From: Symbiodinium natans
Lineage: Eukaryota; Sar; Dinophyceae; Suessiales; Symbiodiniaceae
Reading direction: 5' to 3'
NCBI GenBank assembly: GCA_905221605.1
Contig: CAJNDS010002110.1
Span: 1 to 64,000, forward strand
Length of the DNA stretch: 64,000 nucleotides
Shown in pieces: positions 1-11,002 of the stretch. Every line of letters begins with the position of its first letter. Within the stretch, counting starts at the first letter, position 1. The notes beneath the pieces were generated by a model, which saw only the letters and a list, made by a program, of their open reading frames with translations, was not told where the DNA came from and searched no databases. The position numbers were made by a program, and so were the translations under genes.

Positions 1-480
1 GGGTTCTCTGGGCGTAGTAACTGAGGGTTCCCCGAACCCTGAGTTTGGGATAGTCTTGGGGTTTAGGCCCTAAACCCTAAACCCTAAACCCAACCCTTCG
101 GGTTGAGTAATTTCGGGGGCATGTGAGGCTTTGGGTTGTTTTTTTTGGGGGGTCTCGGCACTCTTTGCTTAGGATTCAGGGTTATGGAGTTTAGGAACTT
201 GGGGTTAAGGGTTAAGTTAAGCCTTTTGGCGTTTGTTTGATTTAGGTTTTCGGGTTCGGGTAGAACCGGTGTGTAGGGTTTGGTTCAAGGCTTCGGGCAG
301 CTGCTTGCCCAATGTGCCAGGGGAGCTGGAGGTTCTCCCGTTGAGCAAAGGTTAAACCTTATCGTTCCTACCAAAAAAGGAAACCCAGGAAACCCAAAAA
401 AGTTGTCAGAAGTTCTAGCACTGGCTGACTAAGTTTGGTTGCTTGGACTTGAAAGAAGTTGAAGGGTACATGCTGGAACT
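1..480. other. Intergenic or intronic, no gene seen
   Basis: A few degenerate TTTAGGG/CCCTAAA units and one unique island (285-345) open on both strands. Nothing supportable as a gene. Confidence 0.5.
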
Positions 481-542
481 TTTACGATGTCGCATGGGGT
501 TCCTCTGAAAGACCCCGCCGAGGTTGAGCAGGGGCGGGGGTC

Positions 543-647
543 AAAGACTCCAATATCCCATAATGAAGGAATACACCTTAAATCATATTCGGGATCCTAC
601 TAAAATCTAAGGTATATTCCTTAACTAAGGGATACTAAAGTCTCGGG
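543..647. mobile_element. Family 1 palindromic MITE, diverged
   Basis: Centre-symmetric element: GAAGGAATACACCTTAAATCATATT ... with AAGGTATATTCCTTAACTAAGG on the other arm and a GGATCC core. It matches the internal consensus of the family 1 copies near 21.9, 43.5 and 53.2 kb, but the terminal AAAGAGCCC is decayed to AAAGACTCC. Confidence 0.6.
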
Positions 648-754
648 GGGGGGGGGGGTCTGGGGTTTGGGGTCCTTCGCCCCTTCGTCAAGAGGGGGGG
701 GGGGGTTGCGGGCAAGAGGGATGTGGGTTCTGGGGCCTCACCCAATAAGCTTCA

Positions 755-800
755 CTTCAAGAAGAAGAAGAAGAAGAAGAAGAAGAAGAAGAAGAAGAAG
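755..800 (+). repeat. (GAA)n microsatellite
   Basis: Fifteen GAA/AAG triplets. Overlapping open frames are repeat translations. Confidence 0.95.
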
Positions 801-923
801 ACAGGTGAAACGGGTATGGTCGGGCAACACTTTGCCTTTTTTGATAGGGTCTACAGGTTTAGGACCTGTCTTAAGTTCATGTGCCAGTTTACCCCTTCTG
901 AAACCTCCACGTCAGGGGCTTTG

Positions 924-1370
924 GGGTTTAGGGTGCTTGGTGAATGCCCAAACCGAATCGTCAACAACAGCGACGTTCGTGGGTAGCTTTATGACCGCCG
1001 CACTTTGAGCCCCTCCCCTCCCCAAACTCTCCACCTCGGTCAGGACCTCGTCGTCGTCTTGCGGCTCCTGAAAGTGGACGAACTTCAGAAAACAGAACAT
1101 GACATGAATGATGATTACAAGCCCTTGTGAGGCTTGAAAGGGCATTTGTTGCATCCCATTCCGTCAAAGTGACGGTCAGAAATCGTTGGCCCTTCAAGGC
1201 AGGAAAAAGGGGCGACGGATCCCCTAAACCCCCCCAAACCCTAAACCCTAAACCCTAAACCCAAACCCCCCGAAAAGCCAACCCATTCCCGAAACCCTAA
1301 CCCCCCCCCCCCCGCCTCTTCGGCCTGCTCTTCGTAGACGTACTCCTCCTCAGCATCCTCCCGGATGCCC
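924..1370 (-). CDS. Candidate exons of an acidic hypothetical protein
   Basis: Minus-strand frame 924-1067 opens after CTTTCAG|GAG and reads EPQDDDEVLTEVESL ... VAVVDDSVWAF. A second island at about 1317-1370 reads REDAEEEYVYEEQAEEA. Both are acidic and in the same orientation, separated by CCCTAAA and poly-C intron-like sequence. Function unknown. Evidence is codon character plus one plausible acceptor, so the call is tentative. Confidence 0.35.
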
Positions 1371-1495
1371 GACTACCCATACCCCCGGTTTAGGGTTTAG
1401 GGTTTAGGGTTGAGGGTTGAGGGTTGAGGCCCCCCCCGCCCCCCGCCCCCCGGTTTAAAACCCCTTTCTGCACCACTTTAACCCTGTTGCCAATA

Positions 1496-1625
1496 GTAAA
1501 CTACTGTTTCCTGAAGAACCCCCCCCCCCCAAAAAAAAAAAAAATGAAAAGAAAGCGAATAATCCCCATGCTGCCCGACTACCCTTATAAGGAAGAAGAT
1601 TTTTTATGTTTTGGGGGGATAAACC
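1496..1625. mobile_element. Family 4 fragment with C-run/A-run
   Basis: TAAACTACTGTTTCCTGAAGAACC followed by 12 C and 13 A is the left end of family 4. CCCTTATAAGGAAGAAG resembles its internal block; the right terminus is replaced by telomere-type repeats. Confidence 0.45.
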
Positions 1626-1851
1626 CTAAACCCTAAACCCTACCCTAAACCCTAAACCCTAAACCCGTTTAAGGTTTAGGGTTTAGGGTTGAGGGAATAG
1701 CAAATAGCAGTGGCACCGTTGGAGCTGTGGGACTTTTTCGGGGCGTTCAACTCAGGGTTTGGCTCGAGAGGGGCCCCAGAGAGCCTTAGAAGAAGAGGGA
1801 AGCCGGTTTAGGGTTTAGGGTTTAGGGTTTAGGGTTTAGGGTGGAAGCCCT

Positions 1852-1956
1852 TACTACTGTTTGCTTAAGAACAACCCACACATTGAACATATTTTTCTTA
1901 TCATGGCAATAGAGGGCTACTACCTTTCATGAGGGGGCTTCATGAGCAAGTAGTAG
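1852..1956. mobile_element. Family 4 MITE (TACTACTTGCTTAAGAAC ends)
   Basis: TACTACTGTTTGCTTAAGAAC at the left, inverted CATGAGCAAGTAGTAG at the right, ATGGCAATAGAGGG centre. Confidence 0.65.
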
Positions 1957-3021
1957 CTTAGTAAGTAGTAACCTAAGAGTAACCTAGAGGAATCAGAGGG
2001 GGTGCCCTATTTGAAGGGGCTTAAGTCGGGAACCCAAACACTCAACAAAAGAAGGAATGGGCCTACTCTGGGCCCTATACATCCTATAAAAATATCTCCG
2101 CATGATGGCCACCCTCAGACTCCTTTAACCAAACCCTAAACCCTAAACCCTAAACCCTAAACCCTAAACCCTATACCCTAAACCCTAAACCCTAAACCCT
2201 TAAACCCTTAAACCCTAAACCCTTAAACCCTAAACCCTAAACACAACCTTCCTTGGGGGGAGGCCCTGGGGCTCCCACTTTGAGCCGTGGGTTTGGGGCC
2301 ACTATGTGGTCACGTGAGGCGAAGATAAGGCTCCGTCTCATAGCAGGGGCCACTCCCAAAATCTGACGGTTCCGGGATTGCTAGGAAGAGGCTCCAGGGG
2401 CCGATAAGATTGGGTCTTTTTTCATGAGCACCCGTCTAGGCATGCTCCACGCGGCCACTGTGGAGAGAGAACGCTCTCCCCCCTTTTAGGGCTTAAGATC
2501 AAAAGGTTGAGGGGACGAATCCTTATCAAGTTTTCGAGGCTCAACAGGATTTAGGGTTTAATATAGGGTTCGGAATAATTACAAATAATATTCCCTTATG
2601 GTCCCTTTGTAATTATACTAGAATGACCCCCCAAAACCCTATTAAAATTATTCAGGCCCCTGTAATCGGGTTTGGGGTTTGGGGTGTAGGCTTAACCCTT
2701 TGGTTGCACGGTTTAGGGTTTAGGGTTAGGGGGCTCACTCTATCCCCAACGAGGATGACAAGATTGCCAGCTCAGGAGTCTGACGCCTACACCAGCCCTC
2801 AGCCCCCCACACCCTCAAACCCTAAACTCTGAACCCTAAACCCTCAAACCCTAAACCCTAAACCGTAAACCCTAAACCCTAAACCTGAAACCCTGCCTCC
2901 TCGTCATTGGCCTCCGAGGCCTGTGGAGGCCCCCAAAACGAGGCGCGTGAATGAGGGGGAGGGGGGGGGGGGGTTTAGGGTTTAGGGTTTAGGGTTCAGG
3001 GTTCAGGGTTCAGGGTTAGTT

Positions 3022-3189
3022 ACATGGTCTCTTGATATGGTCCCTCATGTGGCCCTTAAATCTTGCAGTCTATAAGAGGTGTATAAGGGCCCAAAACCCT
3101 AAACCCTAAACCCTAAACCCTAAACCCTAAACCCTAAACCCTAAAAGGGGACCATTTATGGGCCCGTACTAAGGGACCATGTATTTACC
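3022..3189. mobile_element. Family 11 palindrome split by a telomere-type array
   Basis: TACATGGTCTCTTGATATGG at the left and the inverted CCCGTACTAAGGGACCATGTA at the right; 3092-3145 is CCCTAAA array. The same arm appears at 48531-48555 (TGGTCCCTTAGTATGGGCCC). Confidence 0.6.
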
Positions 3190-3479
3190 CAAAGGCGGGA
3201 AGGATTCATATGTCCATCGAGGCTCGGGTTTAGGTTTAGGGTTTAGGGTTTAGGGTTTAGGGTTTAGGGTTTAGGGTTTAGGGTTTAGGGTTTAGGGTTT
3301 AGGGTTTAGGGTTTAGGGCGTGCCAAACGGGAGCGCGCTTTGGGAGCGCGCGGTAGTCTGCAGACCTACCCACCCCAAGACCGCCCACTTTCAACTCTCA
3401 AGGAGTTAAGACCTTTCATTTTTTTTACAAAGCATCACATGAGTCAGCACTCACGCCCTTTTTGGGGATTTCCAAAAGG

Positions 3480-4000
3480 TGCGTGGACCAGGCGCAAAGC
3501 TGCAGCAGAAGGAAACGAGGCAGGGTCCGTGAAGACAGCTTGGGTTGGGGCGAAGGGGCTATGAAGGGAGACAAAGGCAGCGAGGCTTGGTTGGCGCGAA
3601 GGGGCTCCAGCCAGGAAGAACACACAGTGAACAGCTTGGGTTGGGCAGAGCGCCACGGAAACAGGGCTGGTGTGGCGGATAGCTTGGCTTGGCGCGAAGG
3701 GGGTAAGGTGGGGTGCCGAACCAGGGTCTGGACCAGGCAGCAAACGGAAGCGAGGCAGGACAAACTGGTGCGCGGACAGCTTGGCTTGGCGCAAGATGGC
3801 GCAAGGGGGTAAGAGGACTCGGCCAGAGGCCAGGGCCAGGGCCAGAGCCAGGGCGCAAAAGTAGTCAGGCACAGAAACAGGGCTGGTGTGGACCAGGCAC
3901 AAACTGGTGCGCGGACAGCTTGGCTTGGCGCGAAGGGGGTAAGGTGGTCAGGTCAGGTTGGGGACCTCCACAAGCTGCGTGGACCAGGGGGGTCAGGGCC
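3480..4000 (+). repeat. Degenerate minisatellite (GACAGCTTGGCTTGGCGCGAAGGGG core)
   Basis: The core AGCTTGGNTTGGCGCGAAGGGG recurs six times (3537, 3581, 3635, 3679, 3777, 3917), with GAAACAGGGCTGGTGTGG and ACCAGGCACAAACTGGTGCG as partial spacers. Overlapping frames on both strands are open because of the repeat, so none is called as a gene. Confidence 0.75.
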
Positions 4001-4287
4001 AAGGGCCAGAAGAGCTTTTTTGGCCACCTGCCCCAACAAAACGGCCCCTGGTCCCCTCAGCCCAGCGGACGGGGGTGAGGGACCAGGGGTCTCAAGGGGC
4101 CGTCCCAGGAAGCCTCCAATGCAGGACCAAACAATGTGCCAACTGCTGACTCGGCCTGTGCCTGCCTGGAGGCTAAGCCAGCCTGGAGGCCAGCTCGGTC
4201 GCCCGCCTGGGGCTCCCTCGCAGGGTCTCACTGAGCGCTCGACCAGCGCCCGCCTACCCCAAAAGACAAGAGAGTGGGGTGGCGGGC

Positions 4288-4391
4288 GGGTTTAGGGTTT
4301 AGGGTTTAGGGTTTAGGGTTTAGGGTTTAGGGTTTAGGGTTTAGGGTTTAGGGTTTAGGGTTTAGGGTTTAGGGTTTAGGGTTTAGGGTAG
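4288..4391 (+). repeat. TTTAGGG array, about 14 units, homogeneous
   Basis: Nearly uninterrupted TTTAGGG heptamers. Similar pure arrays in this orientation: 3231-3318, 26665-26768, 28418-28522, 31019-31083, 37828-37918, 38383-38459, 53382-53438 and 61787-61888. Confidence 0.95.
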
Positions 4392-4600
4392 GGCACACTA
4401 AACCCTAAACCCAAAACCTACTAACCCCTTTTCCCTAAACCCTTTTGAAACCGGACTTGATGACTGCCAGCACTGCCTTGTCCGGTTCTTCAGCCGAGGC
4501 CCGAAAACGTCAACACACGAGAGATGCTTACTCACTCGTACTATCGAACTGGAAAAAACACCCAACTCCTTGGCTCAGCTAACCCTGTATAAACCCTAAC

Positions 4601-4693
4601 CTGAACCCTAAACCCTAAACCCTAAACCCTAAACCCTAAACCCTAAACCCTAAACCCTAAACCCTAAACCCTAAACCCTAAACCCTAAACCCT
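4601..4693 (-). repeat. CCCTAAA array, about 12 units
   Basis: Homogeneous CCCTAAA. Comparable arrays in this orientation: 2132-2241, 10621-10677, 15001-15060, 15668-15725, 21126-21215, 25978-26071, 28264-28339, 60993-61060, 61596-61692, 62007-62098. Confidence 0.95.
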
Positions 4694-4782
4694 TAACCCA
4701 ACTGGTAACAGCATCCCCACCCCGCCTCTTGCTCCGAAGGTGCACTGGGCCTGAGCTTCGAGAAGCTTTCTTGGTTTAGGTG

Positions 4783-5012
4783 TAGGGTTAGGGCTTAGGG
4801 CTTAGGGCTTAGGGCTTAGGGCTTAGGGCTTAGGGCTTAGGGTTTAGGGTTTAGGGTTTAGGGTTTAGGGTTTAGGGTTTAGGGTTTAGGGTTTAGGGTT
4901 TAGGGTTTAGGGTTTAGGGTTTAGGGTTTAGGGTTTAGGGTTTAGGGTTGAGGGTTTAGGATTTAGGGTCTAGGGTTTAGGGTTTAAGGTTTAGGGTTGA
5001 GGGTTTTGGGTG
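4783..5012 (+). repeat. TTTAGGG array with a block of variant TTAGGGC
   Basis: Seven consecutive GGGCTTA variants (4792-4842) followed by about 17 canonical units, then degenerate units. The sharp boundary shows variant units amplified as a block. Confidence 0.9.
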
Positions 5013-5205
5013 CAGGGGTCTCTCTCACATAGTCTGACACTGCCAACACACCGCAAGTTCAGGTTTAGGGTCTAGGATTTAATGTTTAAAGTTTAGGGCT
5101 TGGGCACCGCCGAATTCCGAAACAAAGTTCGAAACCCTAGCAGGGCATCCGAAGTCTGGGTCCTTAATTTGGGTCCCTTGCTATGGAAGCCTTATGTGCA
5201 CCATG

Positions 5206-5290
5206 TATAATATATATATATATATATATACACACATACATATACAAAGCCATACACATATGTATATATATATATAGATACATACATACA
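5206..5290. repeat. TA-rich microsatellite
   Basis: (TA)n with TACACA and TACATA interruptions, followed at 5328-5380 by (AG)n. Comparable TA/TACA loci at 20908-21006, 34958-34979 and 54914-55014. Confidence 0.9.
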
Positions 5291-5347
5291 AGGGCCCGTG
5301 TAAGGGATCAGACTAAGGGCCCATACAGGCAAAGAGAAAGAGAAACA

Positions 5348-5380
<33 letters not shown>

Positions 5381-5526
5381 TGACGGGTCCTTCAGCATCA
5401 ACACCCCACCCCGGTACTCGCGCCCCCCATGTCCAACCCACCCGTGAAGCTCCCTATTAACCCTCTCTCGGGGGTATAGGATTCTTGTCCGCGGCCCGAA
5501 ATGCTGCACCCTGAGCTAATCCGAGG

Positions 5527-5690
5527 TTGGCACGGAACCACTTTGGCCGGAACCACCACTTTGGCCGGAACGACCGGGGTGCCAACCACGACCGCATCTT
5601 GAACAACCGCTGCGGCCGGAACGACCGTGGCCGCAACGACCGCCGCGGCCGGAACGACCGCGGCAGGTGCGGTCGGCACATCTGCCAGGG
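5527..5690. repeat. GGCCGGAACGACC minisatellite
   Basis: Units of about 18 bp such as GGCCGGAACGACCGTGGC. The minus-strand frame reads as a Val/Pro/Ala repeat (VVPAAAVV units, about 5400-5679), the plus frame as Arg/Asn-rich. Coding status undecided; the Ala/Val/Pro frame is the more protein-like. Confidence 0.7.
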
Positions 5691-6457
5691 AGCCAGAGTC
5701 AAAAGTTTGTGGCTTTTGTCTATAGGGGGTTGTACCTGGATCCTTGAGGTTGAACCCTTTGGGTTTTGGGGGGGGGGCCTTTTAAGATCTGCTAAAGGAA
5801 TAGAAGGGCCATATTAGGAGTATAGTCAGGGGAACCTTTAGGGGTACAGCCTCAGGGGTAGGAGTCTTAATCCCTCGATGTTGGGTGGGTACAAGCCTTT
5901 GTGTACTCAAACGTGCTCCTTCTTTCAGGTACGTCAACGAACTATTGGCTTGGTGGGAACTGTTAGGGTTTAGGGTTTAGGGTTTAGGGTTTAGGGTTTA
6001 GGGTTAAGGGTTAAGGGTTAAGGGTTTTTAGGGTTTAGGGTTGCTTAGTCATGTCGTGGTAAGCAATGTTCAATTTTGTCAGGTCCTGGGTGTTGAGGGT
6101 TTAGGGCTGGGACGGTTTCGCGTTTAGGGTTTAGGGTTCGGTTCAATGCAAAAGTTTCCAGTTCGTAGCTAGAAAACTTTCAGCATAGATTCAACGTAAG
6201 CCCATGGAGCCACCGTTTCAAGACATCCCCACAATACATTCAGATGCGTTCAACAACAAAGACCTCACAGATTTCAGCACAGGCCTATGGGGCTCCGTTT
6301 CCAGTATTAGCCAACAGAATGACAGAACGAAGCATCACACCCCTAAACCCTACACATCTTCCCCTGGGCTGTCTACAAACAAGACACAACTCTTCAGGAG
6401 ACTGTAGATAGATTCGTTTCGGGCAGGTTCTGGGGGCTAAGCCTTGAGCACCAGAGC

Positions 6458-6600
6458 TACTACTTGCTGAAGAACCCCCATAAGAAAAAATATTGCTCCT
6501 AACACGGAAATATAGGAAAACAAAAAAAAACATGCTTCTGATACGGGTCATATAGGGATTATGTCTTTTGTTTTTTGGGCGGGCTCTTAAGCAAATGGTA
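6458..6600. mobile_element. Family 4 MITE
   Basis: TACTACTTGCTGAAGAACCCCC at 6458-6479 and the inverted GGGCTCTTAAGCAAATGGTA at the right, flanked by GAGC and GAGG. Confidence 0.75.
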
Positions 6601-6663
6601 GAGGGAGGGTTGTAGGGATCTTGTCCGCCCACAACGCATGCCCCAAAATGCCCGAACACTGCG

Positions 6664-6718
6664 GGTTTCGGGTTTCGGGTTTAGGGTTTCGGGTTTCGGG
6701 TTTCGGGTTTGGGGTGTA
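6664..6718 (+). repeat. TTTCGGG-variant array
   Basis: Seven units, six of them TTTCGGG instead of TTTAGGG. Confidence 0.85.
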
Positions 6719-7002
6719 GGGTCAAAGTCGATGCTGCATGACGTGAACCAAAAGCAAACAGGCCTTCCACTTGCGTCACGCTTATCCTGGAAAGCGTGCG
6801 GCACGTGGGGTTGTCAATAAGCTTTGGGGGCATTCTTTTGTTGGGGGGGGGAGTGCACCTTCTCTGGAAGGGCAAACATCAGTGCACTTGAAACCCTAAA
6901 CCCTAAACCCTAAACCCTAAACCCTGAACCCTAAACCCTAAACCCTAAACCCTAAACCTGAGGGCGCTTGTCAACGATTGCAGCGCAAAACGCCGAAACC
7001 CT

Positions 7003-7813
7003 AGATGGCCCGCAGCCCTTTTGGGCTGAGCACTTCTTCCAGGGTTTAGGGTTTAGGGCTAGGGTTTAGGGTTTAGGGTTTAGGGTTTAGGGTTTAGGGT
7101 TTAGGGTTTAGGGTTTAGGGTTTAGGGTTTCGGGTTTAGGGTTTAGGGTTTAGGGTTTAGGGTTTAGGGTTTAGGGTGTAGGGTTTAGGGTTTAGGGATT
7201 AGGGTTTAGGGTTTAGGGCTTCGAATTTAGGGTTTAGGGTTTAGGGTTTCGGGTTTGGGCCTCCTCCTGGCTGCTCAAATGTTCGTAGTAGCGCCCTGGG
7301 TACAGCTTTCTGGAGTCTGGAGGTCAGGTTTAGGGTTTAGGGCTTAGGGCTTCGGGTTCAATGTTTAGGGATCCTAAACCCTAAACCCTAAACCCTATTG
7401 GGGTTTGAGGGCTTGGGGCTTGCGACCTGTAGCCAAGGCTTCACCTTAGTTGCTGAGTTCAGAAGGCCCAAGAAAAGTGTACACATCCAGTTCTATAGGG
7501 GATTCTAGCATCCCAAAAAGTGTGTAAAGTGTGCTCACTCAGCTGCTGAGTCACCTTTTTTCTTCTGCACCAACTTGCCGAAACAATGGACTTCGGCGAC
7601 GTTGTCACGAAGTAAGCCCGACAAGGGAACAGGTGGCACCTACTACGATGAAGAAGGTTCAAAACTCACCCCAAAGAGTTACCCTAAACCCTAAACCCTA
7701 AACCCTGAGCCCTAAGCCCTAAACCCCAAACCCCAAGCTTGCCAGCTTTGCGGAGGACCCCTTTTTGGGGCTCCGAAAGCTCTGCGTGCTCGGCAGCTCC
7801 GGTGAGACTCAAC
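7003..7813 (-). CDS. Candidate multi-exon hypothetical gene
   Basis: Islands open on the minus strand, in gene order: 7740-7813 (LTGAAEHAELSEPQKG), 7555-7639 (VPPVPLSGLLRDNVAEV ... LVQKKK, opening after GTAG|GTG and ending G|GTGACT), about 7410-7444 (EALATG), 7255-7320 (DSRKLYPGRYYEHLSS), 7003-7042 (EEVLSPKGLRAI then TAG). All intervening sequence is telomere-type array or the introner-like element. No family recognised. Junctions other than that at 7445-7554 are not fixed. Confidence 0.4.
7041..7257 (+). repeat. TTTAGGG array with scattered variants
   Basis: About 28 units with single TTTCGGG, GGGTGTA and GGGATTA variants. It sits between candidate minus-strand exon islands 7255-7320 and 7003-7042. 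Confidence 0.9.
7445..7554 (-). mobile_element. Introner-like element between two candidate exons, 7-bp duplication
   Basis: On the minus strand AAGGTGA stands at both borders (7550-7556 and 7441-7447). Inside them the ends are CTCAGCAGCTGAGT and its imperfect inverse ACTCAGCAACT. The body shares TGAGTGAGCACACTTT and GGGATGCTAGAATCCCCT with copy A-specific protease intron 2. Splicing at G|GTGACT and AAG|GTGA would remove it in frame between candidate exons 7555-7639 and about 7410-7444. Confidence 0.55.
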
Positions 7814-7959
7814 AAAAAAACCTTCTTGCAACTGTACTGCGCAGCTGCCAAAAATTGAGGCCAACAAAAAACCCCATACCCTATAAGCCCTTTTTTGCAA
7901 CTGGACTCCTTGCTGCCACCCTATAAGCCCTAAACCGTAAACTCTAGGCCCCAAACCCT

Positions 7960-9040
7960 AAACCCTAACTTCAGCCATAATCTGGCACCTATGCATGTTA
8001 AGGTATAAGGAATACTGGGCTCTCAGGGTACATTACCGGGAAGTCCAAAACCCTAAAGGCCTCTGGAGGTGGTTTCATAGGACAGTGAGCAACAAACAAA
8101 CAGCTCTTGACTGACGAGGTCCCATGAACAGTATACACCCTATAAGCCCTATAAGCTCTAAACCCTAAACCCTACCCCCTAAACCCTAAACCCTAAACCC
8201 TAAACTCCGCAAAGGAAGAAAAGAACTGACAATTGGGCAGTGAAGGAAATCGCGGCTCGCCGACCTCGTGCGAGCAGGGATTTTGGGATGTAGGGCTGTT
8301 AAGGGTATAGGGTACAGGGCTTAGGGTTTAGGGCTAGGGGTATAGGCTTGGGTTGAATAGGGGCTTTGGGGTTTAGGTTTTGCTTGGGGGTTCCTTCTGC
8401 CATAAAAGAGAAGTCCCCTTGAAGGCCTTAAAAACCCAGCCGCATAAAAGAAGCTGCCGTGCGAAGACTGGGATGCCCTGAAAGGTGATCTATGGGAGGA
8501 CGTACGAATGCTCAGATGCTCTCTCTTCTCAGCCTCCTTCGGAGAGTTCTGTTTTGCATTTCACCACTTGTCCCATGCCAGCTGCTATAAACCCTAAACC
8601 CTAAACCCTAAACCCTTTTGAGCAACGGACTTTGGAGGCTGCCGGCAAACATGCCCTGAACCCTAAACCCTACACCCTAAACCCTAAACCCTAAACCCTA
8701 AACCCTAAACCCAAAACCCAAAACCCTAAACCCTAAACCCTAAACCCAAACCCTGAAGAAGACTCCAAAAGATGCGAAATGCGAACAAAATTGGTAGGGC
8801 TTCAGGTTTAGAATGTAGGGTAGCTCTACAGTTTGAAACAACCCTAACGCCTAAACCCTAAACCCTTAGTTCAAGGGAGTAGCTCGTACCCTTATGTTGC
8901 GCCCCCTAAAGATTCCCTTAAGCATGCTCCTCATGTGGCCCTCGTACTACTTAAGGATTTTTGAACAGGATCCCCAAAACCCCGGGGTACGAAAAACCCC
9001 TATAGATGAGTAACTACGACACCTTGGGATGCTCCATGAT
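7960..9040. other. Repeat-rich stretch without a supported gene
   Basis: CCCTAAA arrays (8160-8207, 8587-8615, 8656-8755) alternate with short islands, of which 8226-8291 (plus, DNWAVKEIAARRPRAS then TAG) and 8460-8590 are open but too short to support. An 8885-9000 block shares order with 44760-44950 and 54640-54800 (GTGGCCCTT ... GGGTTCCCAAAAACCAAGGG), an additional dispersed repeat. Confidence 0.5.
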
Positions 9041-9129
9041 GCTCCCCCTTTTTTCTAACAGTCCTGAATCGGGATTCTGGTACCCCCCTACTATAATCCC
9101 TATTAAGGACTGTTAGTATAAGGGGGCAC
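9041..9129. mobile_element. Family 3 MITE (CCCCCTTATACTAACAGTCC ends)
   Basis: GCTCCCCCTTTTTTCTAACAGTCC at the left (9041-9064) pairs with GGACTGTTAGTATAAGGGGGC at the right; central CTACTATAATCCCTATTAAGG. About 89 bp. Confidence 0.75.
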
Positions 9130-9131
9130 AG

Positions 9132-9264
9132 CTGAACCCTGAACCCTGAACCCTGAACCCTGAACCCAGAACCCAGAACCCAGAACCCTGAACCCTGAAC
9201 CCTAAACCCTAAACCCTAAACCCTAAACCCTAAACCCTAAACCCTAAACCCTAAACCCTAAACC
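9132..9264 (-). repeat. CCCTGAA-variant block merging into CCCTAAA array
   Basis: CCCTGAA and CCCAGAA units (9136-9203) change abruptly to about nine canonical CCCTAAA units. Confidence 0.9.
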
Positions 9265-9652
9265 TAGAAATTGTGACACCCCTTTCACCTCTGCCCAGCC
9301 TCCTTCGGAACTCCATCCCCAGCCTCGGCTGATGAGACATGTCCAGCAGCTCCACTCAACTTTAGCCCTAAACCCTAAACCCTAAACCCTAAACCCAAAC
9401 CCTACACCCGAAACCCTAAACCCCTGAGCCCCTAAGCCCCCTGTACCCTAAACCCTAAACCCTAAACCCTAAACCCTGAGCCCTGAGCCCTGAGCCCTGA
9501 GCCCAAGCGCAGGCCTGGTGAATATTTAGGCAAGCACGGGGCCGATCTATAGTACTGGACGCCCAAGAGTAAGCAAGGAATGACAAGGGGACCCCTTTTT
9601 GGCGTAGGTTTAGCGTTTAGGGTTCAGAACCCTTACTAAACCCTAAACCGTA

Positions 9653-9714
9653 AACCGTAAACCGTAAGCCCTAAGCCCTAAGCCCTAAGCCCTAAGCCCT
9701 AAACCCTAAACCCC
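9653..9714 (-). repeat. CCCTAAG-variant array
   Basis: CCGTAAA units followed by CCCTAAG units and two canonical units. A second CCCTAAG block of six units lies at 56247-56282 inside the array 56190-56316. Confidence 0.85.
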
Positions 9715-9806
9715 TTGTCAGAAAACCTAAACTCCAAAAAGGAAAGCAGGGCCTAGTCTGGGTCCTAAATTAATGTAAGTGTCTCCCCCGCCCCCCTCCT
9801 TTATAG

Positions 9807-9934
9807 AACATGCCGGGGGCCAACGCAAAGCGGGCGCCGCCATTCCACTCGCAACAATCATGAGAAACCTGTCTTACAGAGACCACCACCCGAATCCGCA
9901 GTGCCAAATGTGGTCTCAGGGTGGCTTGGGCTAA
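9807..9934 (+). CDS. Candidate terminal exon, hypothetical
   Basis: After a pyrimidine-rich stretch ending TTTATAG, an open frame of 42 codons reads AGGQRKAGAAIPLATIM ... CQMWSQGGLG and ends TAA. Basic, no known motif. Alternative frames are also partly open. Further plus-strand islands follow at 10100-10153, 10240-10331 and 10370-10455, the last ending at a family 4 element. Confidence 0.3.
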
Positions 9935-10455
9935 TAGGGGCTGGGTTTAGCTGAACTTGCTGGGAATGTGTGCACCTAAACCCAGCTATGTCGACCACTG
10001 GCCAGCCTTTTGATTCAATGGGCGCTTAGGGTTTAGGGTTTAGTTTAGGGTTTAGGGTTCAGGGTGAGTGTCCATGTTTGGTGTTGGTTCTGGTGGTTCA
10101 GGATAAGACAAGCCCGATATGGAGCAGAAAGTGCTCAGGATATTTGCACTCTTAAACCCTAACCCCTACCCCTAACCCCTAACCCCTAAACCCTAAACCC
10201 TAAACCCTGAACCCTAAAGCCACTTAGGGCTGAGAGTTCAGAGCCCCCAGCGGCCATCTCCACACCCACATCTTATACCACGGGCTTCCTACAGCACGGC
10301 TTTCAAGCTGGGGTGGCTTCCTCAGCTCTTAGGGTTTAGGGTTTAGGGTTTAGGGGAGTTATGGGGCCCCACTCATTGGGATATCAATGCAGCTGATTGA
10401 GGTCCGATCTTACGGCTTCCCGATAGACAGACACGTGGGCAGTTCTCTGAAATCC

Positions 10456-10565
10456 TACCAATTGCTTCAGAACCCCCCCCCCAAAAACAAAAAACAGATT
10501 CTTACTTGTAAGGGGAATGCAAGGATTAGTATTTGCATATTTTTGGGGTTTTTAAGCAAATAGTA
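10456..10565. mobile_element. Family 4 MITE
   Basis: TACCAATTGCTTCAGAACCCC with a C/A homopolymer run, then TTACTTGTAAGGGGAATGCAAGG and the inverted TTTTTAAGCAAATAGTA. Flanks GAAATCC and GAATCAG are similar. It directly follows a plus-strand candidate exon island (10370-10455). Confidence 0.75.
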
Positions 10566-11002
10566 GAATCAGGGTCCCGTATTGGGTCCTATGTATAGTA
10601 CGGCACCCTCATAATGAGGACCCTAAACCCTAAACCCTAAACCCTAAACCCTAAACCCTAAACCCTAAACCCTAAACCTCCTGAAGGCACCCTCGGCCTG
10701 CTTTTCTGGTGAGGCGTCTGTGCGCAGGGCAGCATGCCCGAGATCTGACTGAACTAAACCCTAAACCCTAAACCCTAAACCGTAAACCCTAAACCCTAAA
10801 TAGCCTTGATTAGAGGGGGAACCTAGGGGGGGTAGTATAGAGGGGGGGTAGTAGGGGGAAATCCATGACCTCAGGTCTCAAACTGCTCTGCGTGGGCCCC
10901 ATGCGCGGAATGCGCAGTGACGTAGTGTACAGGTGAGCATTTACCGAAAATCAAAACCAATACTGGAAAAGTAATTGGAGCGCCGCCTGAGTCTCCACAA
11001 TC

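Noticed and set aside
3340-4295. Nine overlapping ORFs on both strands
   Set aside because: Caused by the AGCTTGGCTTGGCGCGAAGGGG minisatellite. No frame shows protein-like character distinct from its reverse complement.
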